DNA of 64,000 bases, taken from NCBI GenBank assembly GCA_949130495.1, contig OX422221.1, positions 483,202,159-483,266,158 on the forward strand. The letters are read 5' to 3'. A model generated the notes under the pieces. The model ran no database searches. It saw nothing but the letters and a program-made list of their open reading frames with translations, and was not told the DNA's origin. The translations under genes were made by a program, and so were the position numbers. Source of the DNA: Sambucus nigra. Taxonomy: Eukaryota > Streptophyta > Magnoliopsida > Dipsacales > Adoxaceae. Shown piece by piece: positions 34,295-46,559 of the stretch (position 1 is the first letter of the stretch; each line of letters begins with the position of its first letter).

Positions 34295-35338
34295 GGATGG
34301 CTCTACGTTTTCATTTCTCACATGCATGGAACCATAATGCACCCCACCATGGAAACCGCACAACTAACAGAGCGGAGGGTGCCCATGCCAAATTAAAATA
34401 ACACTTAACAAATAGCACCGATTCATTTGCAATGATTTTGAAGGGTGTAGATGCATTGCTTGGACACCAAGTCACTCAATTAAAAATAGAGTTTCAGAAA
34501 TCACTTCAATCAACCAAGCTTGGCCACAATGACGCATTATTGCGTGAGATTCGTGGTAGGACATCACACTATGACTTAAACTTAATTGTTGTGGAGATCG
34601 ATTGCATGAGATCGGTATTGAGTGAATCCATTGCTAACACCCAATATACATTAATACGATGTTCACACATAATTCGTACCATTTACGAATTACCATGTGT
34701 CCATGAGTTGGCACAATGGGAGAAGCTAGGACAAATAATTATGAAGTGGATGCTAGAGATCATTGGAAGAAACTTGACATTGTCCCAGACATCCCTTAGT
34801 GCCATGAGCTTAAATATACTCCCGAGATGATATTGTTAAAGAAACGGTGGACTGAGGAAGGTGAAGACGTTAGAAAGATGATGTTAAGAAAGTTATTGGA
34901 AATTGCTCAACCTTCTTTCATGCCATTGATCGAGACCGTACAAATTCATCAAAAGGGTATGCCACGTAAGGGGAAGAGGTCTGCTGATATATCTACCAAA
35001 ATAACCCCTTGTTCTTAGGAGAAGGATGTATTGTCCACAAGGAAAATTAAAAAATGTTTGCAAACAAGACCTTATTGACGGGCGTGAAACTGAAGACATG
35101 GTTTAGGATGAAGAAATGTATATCAAGGACATTCTTGAGTTCCTCCAATCATTTGTGAAAGTTATATATGATGTCAAATCGAATGGGAACTGTGGATATA
35201 TGGCCATTTCCAAAGGAACTAGTGTTGGGGATGGACTATAACATTTGCATGCTATTCGTAGTGCATTGTTGTATGAGGTACGTAGGGACAAGTTGTTAGG
35301 GGCTACCATTATGTACTCCTATGATATTGAGGATTACG
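34295..35338 (+). pseudogene. MULE piece 3: transposase C-terminus, SWIM finger, start of OTU domain
   Basis: Right after the copia target duplication the frame reads HGNRTTNRAEGAHAKLK, the motif that follows the MULE core. MILKGVDALLGHQVTQLKIE comes next, then a SWIM-type zinc finger as CSHIIRTIYELPCVHEL. A basic linker (GMPRKGKRS) leads to DILEFLQSFVKVIYDVKSNG followed by NCGYMAISKG, the beginning of an OTU-type cysteine protease domain with the catalytic Cys in GNCG. Stops and frame changes occur, for example at 34399 and 35017. The piece ends at the target duplication TTACG (35334-35338). Confidence 0.82.
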
Positions 35339-35841
35339 CGTCACGACCTAGACCCAAATTAGTAGTAGGGAACGAGTGTCTTGACATGCCACTAAGGCAA
35401 CATATATATTTTGACTTAAATTTTTTCCCTAAATAAGTGCAATGGAAATACAATCACATGGTTATGAATCGTAAAATACTGAAAATGAAGGGATTACGTC
35501 CTCAGAGATTTCTAAAGGAAACTTCATTTATTTTAAAAATGACAATGAAATATAACTTAAGACAAAATTTAAAAACCTATTACAAGAGCGACAACCATGC
35601 TCTAAATGATAAAACAAACATAATAACAAAAGGAGCTCTAAAACCTGAATCTTCAGCACAATCCTTTTTCGTTCCCTCCGCGAACCTACTTATTTACTGA
35701 AAAATGGTTATTTATACAACATCAGCTAAAATTCGAGTGAGATTCAATCTCCAGACATTCTAGGATTTTAAAAAAATTGATACCTATTAAATTTAGAATA
35801 GAAGGCGTGTATATAGAGACATGAATTTGCAGTAATATACA

Positions 35842-35916
<75 letters not shown>

Positions 35917-37500
35917 ATTGACATTAAAAAATTTCAGAATAAACAGTTCAGAACATAACAGATAAAATAATTGTGCAATATGTCAATTATTCGATTTTTT
36001 TTATGGCCATGTACGCTCTAATACCCAGATAAACAGATAGTGTTACCAAATGTTTACACCCGGTAACAATAGAGACAGAAAATTGCGATCTCTAGAACAA
36101 TGCCTTATTTAGGGCACACCAGCGATAAACCACCTAGGAAGGTACCACCAAATATTTCCACCTGGTAGTCAAGGCCAACATAGTAAGAGAGTTTCCATAG
36201 GCCGAATCAACAATTTCAGAATTCAAATCAGATTTATATATCGATAGATATACACATATAACAAACAACGGAATCATCGGTATTAGATGTATTTTGAGGA
36301 TAAAACATTTCACAAAATAGATATAGTTTGCATAATATCATATAATAAAAATATGCAAGGAATTTCATAGAGCACTCACCTAGAACAGAAGTCTGAAGTT
36401 ACAGATAAAGAGTCTTGGATCGCTCGTTAATCTGAAGACGAAACTTCTTCTTAAACTTCCTCACACTTTCTCGCACTATTTATTTTTTATATTTGGAATG
36501 AATTTCATGTAATAACTGATCCTAAGGCTTCTATTTATATTTTGTTAAAGTTATCTGGGTGTTGACATGTGTCTGGATGACAAGCTTCCATTTTGGTGAG
36601 TCAGTATTGACGTGTCACGTAATGGGACTGTCTTGCAGTCTTTATTTCACCAAATGGTGACACGTGTTTTATCCTTATTTAAATGAATGACATGTGTTTT
36701 AACCTTATTTATATGGATGACACATGTAAGGTGTGGTGGCAAAAATACAGCATGATGTGTCAAGCACAACGTGTAAAGTTATTAAGGGTATAAGGATCAT
36801 TTTACACATAATGGGTATTTTAGTAATTTTACCCAATACAATTTTAAAATTTCTTAAAGGTCCTTAAAAATATTTTATTTACAAAATTGTCCTTTTATAT
36901 TTTCATTTTAGTCTTTGAAACTGTCTTTATTTAAAATTAAGTCCCTAAAGTTTCATAAATTTATATTTTCTACCCCAAAACTTATCATTTAGCTTAGGAT
37001 ATTCCATAAGACATTGATTTAATCCATCTTGATGAAGAAGAAGGTTATTTCAAAGTGTTTATGTCAGAAAAACCAGCCTCCCCTTCCAACTAATCAAAAT
37101 ATAACACATGGTGTGGTAATAAGACAAAATACAACTTAAAGGATAGACAAATTTGCCTTTATTTCGTAATTTTAGTATAACTTCTTGCTCGGACCTCCGT
37201 TTCACACACCGTTTGTTGTGTTACAAACCTAATTCATATCTACAAATTTTTAGTTTTTACCTCAACCCAATTATTATATTATAATGGTCAAAACTAGTCT
37301 CCCATATGAACATTTCTACCGAAAACTTCTAAATTTTATGTTTGTACTAATTTGATATTTCATGATTTATAACGGTAGGGTTTAGACTAAAATAATAAAT
37401 TAACATTATGTACCATAATAACAGATTGTACATATCTCATAAGTAATAATAAACATTTAAAATAAGCTATATATGAACATATAAAAGTGGGGTCATTACA
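35339..37500 (-). repeat. 3' LTR of the chromovirus (2162 bp)
   Basis: On + it runs CGTCACGACC (mutated TGTCACTACC) to GGGGTCATTACA. It differs from the right LTR by many substitutions, by a CATA/TA microsatellite at 35837-35913, and by a segment of about 60 bp near 37010-37070 that the right copy lacks. Confidence 0.92.
35837..35913. repeat. (CATA)n(TA)n microsatellite in the chromovirus LTR
   Basis: About eight CATA units are followed by about 20 TA units. The partner LTR has only a short TA run at the matching place (about 42636), so the array expanded after insertion. Confidence 0.95.
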
Positions 37501-37513
37501 TCCTACCCTCCTT
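37501..37513 (-). other. Polypurine tract of the chromovirus
   Basis: The minus strand reads AAGGAGGGTAGGA directly before the LTR terminus TGTAATGACCCC. Confidence 0.85.
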
Positions 37514-37544
37514 ATAAAAATTTTGGGACCCAAACTTTAGTTAC

Positions 37545-40500
37545 CTTAATTTTCAAATAGTTATGGAAATCGCTCCTTTATTTCATCTTCCCACTCCCAA
37601 GTTTCTTCTTTAATGGAATGATTTCACCATAATACTTTCACCACTGGAATTACCTTCCTTCATAATATTTTCTCTCTATGGTCCAAAATTTCTATTGGAG
37701 GCTCAATGTTGCTTAAATCTTCTCTATTTTGAAGAGGTTCATGACTTAAGATATGTGTTGGATCTGGGATGTATTTCCTCAGAATTGACATGTGAAACAC
37801 ATTATTCACACTAGAGAGTCAGGGGGAAAGACTATTCTATACGTAACAACTCATATCCTTTCAAGGGTTTCAAAAGGTCCTATGTATCTTGGACTTAACT
37901 TCCCTTTCTTCCCAAATCGGATTACTCCTTTTGTTGGTGATACTCATAAGAATACATAATCTCCTCTTTGGAATTATAACTGCCGGTGTCTATTGTCAAC
38001 ATAACTCTTTTGACGGCTTTGAGCAATTAGAAGTTGATCTTGTATTAATTTCACTTTCTCTGTTATGATCTGAATCAATTCTGGTCCTAATAATTTTCTT
38101 TCTCCAACTTCTCCCCAACATGCAGGGGAACGACCCCTTCTACCATAAAGTGCCTCATACGGAGACATTTGAATACTCACTTCATAAATATTATTATATG
38201 CAAATTCCACTAACGATAAATGATCACCCCAATTCCCTTTCAGAACAAGTACACATGCCCTAAGCATATCCTCTAAGGTTTGAATGGTTCTCTCAGATTG
38301 TCCATCTGTTTGAGGATGAAAAGCGATGCTGAAATTCAATTGTGTTCCCATGGATTCTTGTAGGCTTTTCCAAAAGCGAGACACAAATCTTGGGTCATGA
38401 TCAGAAACAATTGAAGCCGGGGTTCCATGAAGCTTAATAATTTCCCGCACGTACAACTTAGCTAACTTTTCTAAAGAATGGGTAATCTTAATGGCAAGAA
38501 AATGAGAAGATTTAGTTAACCTATCAATAATTACCCAAACAGAATCATTACCATTTGAACTCCTTGGTAAACCTATCACAAAATCCATAGTAACATATTT
38601 CCATTTCCACTCAGGAATAGGTAGGGTTTGTAGTAATCCTGATGGTTTCTGATGTTCATCTTTTACTTGTTGATCAATCAAACACTGAGATACAATTTCG
38701 ACTATATCCATTTTTATTTTATTCCACCAAAATACTCTCAAAGATCCCTATACATCTTTGTACATCCGGGATGAAATGTGAATCTCGAGTAATGACTTTC
38801 CTCCAAAATTTGCCTCTTTATTTGGGCATCATATGGCACACACACTCTATTTTCAAATCTCAATATATCATATCGTATAAAAAATTCAATCCTCTTACCT
38901 TCAATAACATCTTATCTAATATTCTTCAGCTGTGGGTCATTTACTTGTGCAATTTTGATCATTTCCATCAACATGGGTTGTACTTGTAAGTTAACGATTA
39001 TTCCTCCTTTGCTATAAATACGTACATCTATTTCCATACTTTTTAAATCCTTCGACAGAGCTTCCGGGTTTGTAATTAGACATGCTAAATTTGGTGTAGA
39101 CTTCCTACTTAAAGCATCAGCTACTATATTTGCTTTCCCTTGGTGATAATGAATATTTAAATCATAATCCTTCATCAATTCTAACCACATCGTTTGTCCC
39201 ATGTTTAACTCTTTCTGAGTAAAGATATATTTCAAACTCTTATGATCGGTATAAATCTCACATATCTCACCATACAAATAATGTCTCTAAATCTTAAGAG
39301 CAAAAATTACAGTTGTTAATTTTAGGTCATGGGTTAGATAATTTTTCTCATGTGGTTTTAACTGTCTCGAGTCATAAGCTATTACTTTTCCATTTTGAAC
39401 TATCACACATCCCAAACCATTTTTATAAGCATTACTATAAATTACAAATCCCCCTGTCCCGGAAGGAATAGTCAAAATTGGGGTAGTTACTAATCAATAC
39501 TTAAGTTCTTGAAAACTATTCTCAACTTCCTCAGACCATTCATATTTCACCTTCTTTTGTGTTAACCTAGATAGAGGTTTGGCAATACTAGAAAATCCTT
39601 CAACAAATCTTTTATAATAACCGCCTAATCCAAGAAAACTACGAATCTCCGTCACATTAGTTGGTCTAGGCCAATCGAGTATAGCTTTGATCTTTTGAGG
39701 GTCAGTCGACACTCCCTCCTTGGAAATGACATGTCCTATAAAAGATACACCAGGCAACCAAAACTCACACTTATTTAATTTTTCATATAATTTCTCCCTC
39801 CTAAGGATTTGTTACATTGTCTCTAAATGCTTTTCGTGTTCTTTAATACTTTTGGAATAAATACGGATGTCATCAATGAAAACAACCACACATTGATCCA
39901 AATATTTCCTAAACACTCTATTCGTCATATCCATAAAAGAGGTTGGTGCATTAGTTAGTCCAAATGGCATCACAAGATGTTCATAGTGACCATACCTAGT
40001 ATGAAAAGTTAATTTAGAAATATCATCTTCCTTAATCTTCAATTGATGATATCCCCACCTAAGGTCAATCTTTAAAAATACTTGCGCACCTTGGAGTTGG
40101 TCAAACAAATCATCTATACGAGGTAAATGGTATTTATTCTTAATGGTCACCTTATTTAGTTCACGATAATCTATACATAACCTCATCGTCACATCCTTCT
40201 TTTTAACAAACAACACCGGAGCACCCCAAGGGGATACACTTGGTTTAACAAAACCCTTGTCTAACAAATCTTGTAATTGAACCTTTAATTCCCTTAATTC
40301 TAAAGGTGCCATACGATAATGTGGTTTCAATATTGGTATAGTTCCAGGAATAAGGTCAATCGTAAACTCTATTTCTCTACTAAGAGGAAGACTGGGTAAA
40401 TCATCTGGAAAAACATCTGGAAAATGTTTAGCCATAGGAAAATCTTCTAAACTAGGATCTTTTTCTTGCAAATCAATAACACTTGCAAGGAATCCTTGAC

Positions 40501-41040
40501 ATCCCTTTTTAAGAAAACTACAAGCTTCCATTGAAGAGCTAATAGGCATGGGAGATAGGGTGCCAATTCCTTCAAAACTAAATTCTGGTTGGTTAGGGAT
40601 TTGGAAGGTAACTCTCTTCTCAAAACAATCTACCTTAGCATGATACGATGCTAACCAATCCATCCCCAAAATGACTTCAAAGTCTCTTATGTCTAAAACT
40701 ATAAAATCAGCAAATAGTTTATGACTACAAACATCTATATGGCACGACTTATATACTAATGTTCCGGTCAATAACTCACCTAAAGGAGTAGAAACGTGCA
40801 TGTTATGATTCAAGGGTTCCGGCGTATTAGGAAAGAGATTAACAAAATCCACAGACACAAATGAATGGGTAGAACCAGGATCTATTAAAACTTGAAAAGG
40901 TTATGAATATATAGAAAGTGTACCTGACACTACTGCATTAGAAGATTGGGCATCAGAAAGTGCAAAAACTCTACCCTGTCTGCCTTGATCCTTCTTTTCT
41001 CCTAAAGGTTGTATTGGAACCCTTGCTGGGGGCTAGGCAG
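37545..41040 (-). pseudogene. pol: Chromovirus pol: protease, RT, RNase H, integrase, chromodomain remnant
   Basis: Protease: [11 protein letters not shown] (Asp codon at 40882-40880). RT in 40858-39812: [42 protein letters not shown] and [10 protein letters not shown] (FIDD at 39880-39869). RNase [18 protein letters not shown], then [10 protein letters not shown] (family DASK, so the Asp is Asn) and [17 protein letters not shown]. Integrase (38741-37974): D in TMDFVIGLP, D in IVSDHDPRF and E in TDGQSERTIQ, DD35E spacing intact. The zinc finger reads CLIDQQVK, so its second Cys is lost. Degraded chromodomain-like sequence lies at 37690-37545. Stops separate these blocks. Confidence 0.9.
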
Positions 41041-41870
41041 TCTTTTATCTGATTTCCTTTTTGTCCACATCTAAAACAATCTCCCGTATCCTTATAACAA
41101 GGTTGTCCTGACATATCTTGTTATTAAACTGTTTGTTATCACTAGCTCCCCCAACATTGGATGTACTCCTCAAATTATTACTATTGTTTGGGTTCCTCCC
41201 TATTTGTTCTCCAAACTTCCTCTTTCCATCTCTTATTCTATTGTACTCCTCGCCATCCCTATCAGTTATCATAGCCCTTGCCACGACGTCACTATATGAT
41301 GTCAACTTTAGGATGGAAATTCGACTACGAATACTCAACCTTAACCCACGTTAAAACTTTTTGGCTTTTAAAACACCAGTTATCATAATATAAGGTGCAA
41401 AATGGGATAACTCGGTAAACTTGGCCTCATATTGACTAACCGTTATATTCCCTTGCACTAGACTCATGAACTCAACTGCCATTTCATCCTTCACTGTTTT
41501 AGGGATATATTTCTCATAAAATATCACAAAAAAAATCATTCCAACCTATGTAAGTATTCCTTTCCTCGTGTATTCTCTTAGTCACTCTCCACCAATGTTC
41601 AGCTTCACCTTCTAACATAAATGTTGCAAATTAAACCCTTTGTTCATCGGTACACTTAAGAACATCGAGCATCTTTTCCCTCGGCATCACCCAATTTTAT
41701 GCTTCAGTGGGGTTAGGAGTACCTTTAAAAGAAGGCGGGTTCAACTTTTTGAAATGCTCAATGGTATAGCTAGTTAGTTCAAGATTCGTTGGTGTTCCAT
41801 CATTCACCTGATGCTCTACAATATTTTCTAGACTCTCAATCACCTTGTATGCATCGTCCAGTCCTTCCAT
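41041..41870 (-). pseudogene. gag: Chromovirus gag with altered zinc knuckle
   Basis: ATG at 41870. The frame shows the retrotransposon-gag features FATFMLEGEAEHWWRVTKR and DEMAVEFMSLVQGNITVSQY followed by EAKFTELSHFAPY. The knuckle reads CFRCGQKGNQIKDC near 41060, where the family has His in place of the Asn after Gly, so zinc binding is probably lost. Several stops are present. Confidence 0.82.
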
Positions 41871-42124
41871 ACTTGAACAACTAGTTCTGTAGTTGATCTT
41901 GGTTTGGTCATTTTATACAATTATGGACAAACATAAGACGTATTATACTATCTCAAGATTTCAAATTAGAAGAACAATTATATATAAACAATTATATGTA
42001 GACTGTAAGACATAATGAGGGTTATCACATAAGTTGGATATTTAATCCTATATCCTATGTATGGAAACTTAAAATCGATAATGCTCGAAACTTATGTTCA
42101 GTAGTCTACGGGTTCATAACCTAT

Positions 42125-42136
42125 GCTCTGATACCA
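42125..42136 (-). other. Primer binding site of the chromovirus, initiator tRNA-Met
   Basis: The minus strand reads TGGTATCAGAGC four bases inside the 5' LTR. Confidence 0.93.
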
Positions 42137-42140
42137 CCTC

Positions 42141-44167
42141 TGTCACTACCCCGACCTAAATTAGTAGTGGGGAACGAGTTTCTTGACATGCCACCAAGGC
42201 AACATATATTCTGACTTCAATTATTTCCTTAAATAAGGGCAACGAAAATACAATCGCATGGTTATGAATCGTAAAATACTAAAAATGAATGGATTACATC
42301 ATCAGATATTTCTGAAGGAAACTTCATTTATTTTAAAAATCATAATGAATTGCAACTTAAGACAAAATTTAAAAACTTATTACAAGAGAGACAGCCATGC
42401 TCTAAATGATAAAACAAACATAATAACAAAAAGAGCTGTAAAAGATGAATCTTCAACACAGTCCTTTTTCGTTCCCTCCGCGAACCTACTTATTCCTGAA
42501 AAATGGTTATTTATACAACATCAGCTAAAAGCCGAGTGAGATTGAATCTCCAGACATTCCAAAGTTTTTCAGAAAATTGATACCTATTCAATTTAGAATA
42601 GAAGGCATGTATACAGAGACAAGAATTTGAGTAATATATATATATAAAGTAATTGGCATTAAATATTTTCAGAATAAACAATTCAGAAGATAATAGATAA
42701 AACATTTGAGCAATATGTCAATTATTTAATTATTTTTATGGCCACTCTAATACCAAGATAAACAGATAATGTGTTATCAAATGTTTCCACCCAGCAACAA
42801 CATAGACATAAAATCATGATCTCTAAAATAACGCCTTATTTAGGGCACACCAACGATAAACTAGCTGGGAAGGTACCACCCAAATATTTCTACTCGGTAG
42901 TCAAGGCCAACATAGTAAGTGAGTTTCCATAAGCTGAATAAACAATTTCAGAATTCAAATTAGATGTAAATATCGATAGATATACACATATAACAAACGA
43001 CATAATCATCGGTATTATATGTATTTTGAGCATAAAATATTTCACAAAATAGATATAGTTTGCATAATATCATATAATAAAAATACGCAAGGAATGTCAT
43101 AGAGAACTCACCTAGAACAGATGTCCGAAGTTACATATAAAGAGTCTTGGATCTATGATTAATCTTAAGACGAAACTTCTTCTTAAACTTCCTCACATTT
43201 TCTCTCACTATTTCTTTTTGATATTTGGAATGAACTTAGTGTAATAACGGATCCTAAAGCTTCTATTTATAGTTTGTCAAAGTTATCTGGGTGTTGACAC
43301 GTGTCTGGGTGACTAAGCTTCCATTTGGTTGAGTGAGTGTTGACGTGTCGCGTAACGGGGCTGACTTGTAGTCTTTATTTCACCAAATGGCAACACGTGT
43401 TTTACCCTTCTTTAAATGCATGACATGTTTTTTACCCTTATTTATATGGATGACATGTGTACGGTGTGGTGGCAAAAATACAACACGAGGTGTCAAGCAC
43501 GAGGTGTAAAGTTATTAAGGATATAAGGGTCATTTTACACATGATGGGTATTTTAGGAATTTTACCCCATACAATTTCAATATTTATTATAGGTACTTAA
43601 AAATATTTTATTTACAAAATGTTCCTTTGATATTTTTATTTTAGTCCCTGAAAATTTCTTTATTTAAAATCAAGTCCCTAAAGTTTCATAAATTTATATT
43701 TTCTTCCTCAAAACTTATCATTTAGCTTAGGATATGCCATAAATGGACTCCCCTTCCAACTAATCAAAATATAACACATAGTGTGGTGATAAGACAAAAT
43801 ACAACTTAAAGGATGGACATATTTGCCCTTATTTTGTAATTTTGGTATAACTTTATGCTCGGATCTCCATTTAACACACTGGTTGTTGTGTTACAAAGCT
43901 AATTCATATATCTACAACTATTTTTTACCTCAACTGAATTGTTATATCATAATGATCAAAACTAGTCTCCCATATGAACATTCCTACCGAAAACTTTAAA
44001 ATTTTATGCTTGTACTAATTTTATATTTCATGATTTATGAATGTAAGTTTAGACTAACATAATAAATTAATATTATGTACCATAATAGCACATTGTCCAT
44101 ATCTCATATGTAATAATAAAGATTTAAAACAAGCTATATATGAACATATAAAAGTGGGGTCATTACA
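42141..44167 (-). repeat. 5' LTR of the chromovirus (2027 bp)
   Basis: On + it begins TGTCACTACCCCGACC and ends GGGGTCATTACA, followed by TTACG, the target duplication. It aligns with 35339-37500. Confidence 0.93.
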
Positions 44168-44172
44168 TTACG

Positions 44173-44490
44173 AGAGGAGACTAGACTATTTTAAACACTC
44201 ATGCATATGCGAGTGCTAGTTTATCATGCCAGAGTTTGGCTATATTTTGGCTAATGATCTTAAGCTAATAGTGATAATGATATCAGAATTACAATGCTTA
44301 AATTTTTTTCCATTCGATGTTGGGTCAAAATCTATGATGGAAGAGAATCGCATCATCTTTATCCTCTACGTATCTAATACTCATTGGGTGAATTTAAAAT
44401 ACACATTATTTTGTCCCATACCACCAATTGCCTCTCACTAGAGATCAAGGGTCCATCAAGACGTCATAGAGTGGCCTAATATGTTCAAGT
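44173..44490 (+). pseudogene. MULE piece 4: C-terminal part of the OTU domain
   Basis: Across the chromovirus target duplication the frame continues from ...DIEDYA into RRLDYFKHS. MPEFGYILANDLKLIVIMIS and LQCLNFFPFDVG follow, then SNTHWVNLKYTLFCPIPPIA, in which HW carries the expected catalytic His of OTU proteases. A short tail (IEWPNMFKYHL) ends at about 44490. Only a few stops occur (44218-44220 and 44440-44442). Confidence 0.75.
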
Positions 44491-45214
44491 ATCACTTATA
44501 AATATTTTAGAATATATGTCCCAAAGACATTGCGATGAAAGATGAACCATGCTTGATATAGTCCGATGAAGATAAGGACCTGACGGTGGCTTAAATTTAA
44601 CTTATTGGTATATATTGTTGATAGCATTGATTGGTGAAAGTCTTACGTATTATTGTAACTTTTTTTTGCAAATATTAGTGATATGCAAAAATATTTATAG
44701 CGACGGTGGTCTTTAAAAAAAACGTCGCTAAAGGTGAAAATGGACCCTATTGAGTAAATACGAAAACTAGTGTACCCCAATGAGAAAATTAAAGATCAGT
44801 GGTCCCTAAAATGTAATTGTCCCGTTTAATTTTTACACTTATTTTTCATGGCTTAATATTTGTTTACCAATCTATTTGTATTTGTGCAGATTCTTTATAA
44901 GATATAATGTTATTATAAGTATCAATGTTATTTTTTAGTTTTAGAATATTATTTTGGTACAATAATATTATTTTATTAGAGAATACATAATTCTAAACTG
45001 AATAAACTCGAACATACTTTAAATACAATGTTTAAATTCTGGATTGATGTAAAAGGTAGTTTATTGCTCATAACCTCTTTTGAGTAATATATTTTGAATA
45101 TAATGGATATAGAACAATATTACAAGTCGTAACACTTTTAAAATTTAATTCTAGTGCCGATGTCATTTTTCAAAGTGATTTTTTTTATTTAGATTTTAAC
45201 AAAATTACCTAACA
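44491..45214. other. AT-rich DNA after the MULE coding end
   Basis: No gene is seen. A perfect 8-bp inverted repeat, TAGCGACG at 44698-44705 and CGTCGCTA at 44723-44730, resembles subterminal words of plant DNA transposons. The MULE 3' terminus should lie in this region but I could not find it. Confidence 0.5.
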
Positions 45215-46559
45215 TGTTAGTTCAATCACTATTCTTAGACATAATAAAATATGAAAAACAAGTAACAAATGATAAGGCCAAGATTTATACTTGGTAAAAC
45301 CTTCATGGAGGAATCATCCCAGTTGTGGTTACTAAACCAGGAAACTAAAAGTCCACTAATATTGAAACAAATGTACAAGTAAAACATATACAAATAACAT
45401 ACGAATTAGATATACCTAAATGAGAATTGTACTCTATATCTTGATTCTTATCCATAAATAGCTGCTCCAGTTAATCTTCCTATCTTGACAATAATCTTCT
45501 AGTTTCTCCGGTATACTAGGTGATATAATGTATGTAGGTGTTTTTTATGGCTAAGAATGTGGATGTAAATCTAATCAAAAAAATCAAATGTACAAACTAT
45601 ACATACAAATTATAAGATATCAACAAAGTGTAAATAGGCCAAATAGTTTATTCTTTCATAAACTTCTAAGTTGATTCCAAAACTACTTTTCACAATAATA
45701 TCGTAAAATCAAGATTTGAAACACCTATTTTAAAAATGACATTTTTGTTTTCAGATATGACCAAAAATATTTTTCATTTGATTGTTTGAAAAGGTTTATA
45801 GCATTATATAACATAAAAATGTAGATTTAAATACCACTTTGTAAACTATCGGTTTTGAAACTTTACAAAGATTAATATGAACCCTAATCGTGATTTCTTA
45901 AGTGAAAGGTAAGTGAGTGCCAGATTAGGTTTAAGAATTTACAAACATGTAAACCCCTTCACCTTATATAATTTTACGCACTGGAGATGAAAATTTGATC
46001 TGGAGATCATTATATATAGTGTGAACTGAATTGCATGTAGCAAATACCCTCTTCTAACGCAAAAAACCCCACACCACCTTACTTCTTCTTTGAAATTTTT
46101 TGATCTCCATCTCTTTTCTCTTTGTTCTCCCTCACCCTCACCCTCACCCTCTTCTTTTTTCTCTAAACTACCTCACCCTCTCATTTTGTCTCTCTCGTTT
46201 TTGTTCTCTCTCTCGCTCTAAATGATCTATCTCTCTTTAGGGGTTTCTCTAAATGCATCAAAACTATTTTATGAGAGACACCAAGAGCTTATATACGAAG
46301 AGGGTTTAATATGGTTATTAGGGTTTTAAATGTACGGTTGAGATGAGAGGAAACTAGTTATATGAGATGTAATGGTTATAATAGAATAATTTCAAATACA
46401 CTAACATAATGTGGTAAATGGAACTGATATCTCAATATGAATAGTCCGTCAACTCTTACAGTGATATCAATAACAACCTCAGGATCTCAGCTCTTGATCA
46501 ACAGTTATAAGACTTTCACAATCTATAAGACACATAAGAAACACATAATTTGCGTGTTT
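45215..46559 (-). repeat. Possible diverged copia-type LTR
   Basis: The organisation resembles the SIRE-like LTRs in this window: an early GG-TAAAACC-TCATGGAGGAA stretch, a CT-rich leader-like block (46070-46230), and a minus-strand TATA box (complement of CTTATATACG near 46290) with a purine-rich leader. Direct identity to those LTRs is low and I could not fix the ends, so this is a tentative reading. Confidence 0.35.

Larger units (their letters stand above)
35339..44167 (-). mobile_element. Ty3/gypsy chromovirus, Tekay/Del-like, with both LTRs and TSD
   Basis: LTRs at 35339-37500 and 42141-44167 flank 4.6 kb of gag-pol read leftward. The target duplication TTACG is perfect (35334-35338 and 44168-44172). 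The primer binding site is for initiator tRNA-Met and a polypurine tract adjoins the left LTR. The order PR-RT-RNase H-INT, the RT sequence and a chromodomain remnant after the integrase place it with the Tekay/Del chromoviruses. The left LTR has lost its first base identity (CG in place of TG) and carries a long microsatellite. Confidence 0.93.
13078..44490 (+). mobile_element. Old Mutator-like element (MULE) split by three later insertions
   Basis: Four separated pieces (13078-13669, 23336-23976, 34295-35333, 44173-44490) read in order as one MULE-type protein: FAR1-like zinc finger, MULE transposase core, SWIM finger, OTU-like cysteine protease domain. At two of the three breaks the pieces are joined by a 5-bp target-site duplication of the inserted LTR element, which proves that they were once adjacent. 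All pieces contain stops and shifts, so the MULE was old when interrupted or has decayed since. I could not identify terminal inverted repeats or a 9-11 bp target duplication. The outer limits given are only those of the coding matches. Confidence 0.85.
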
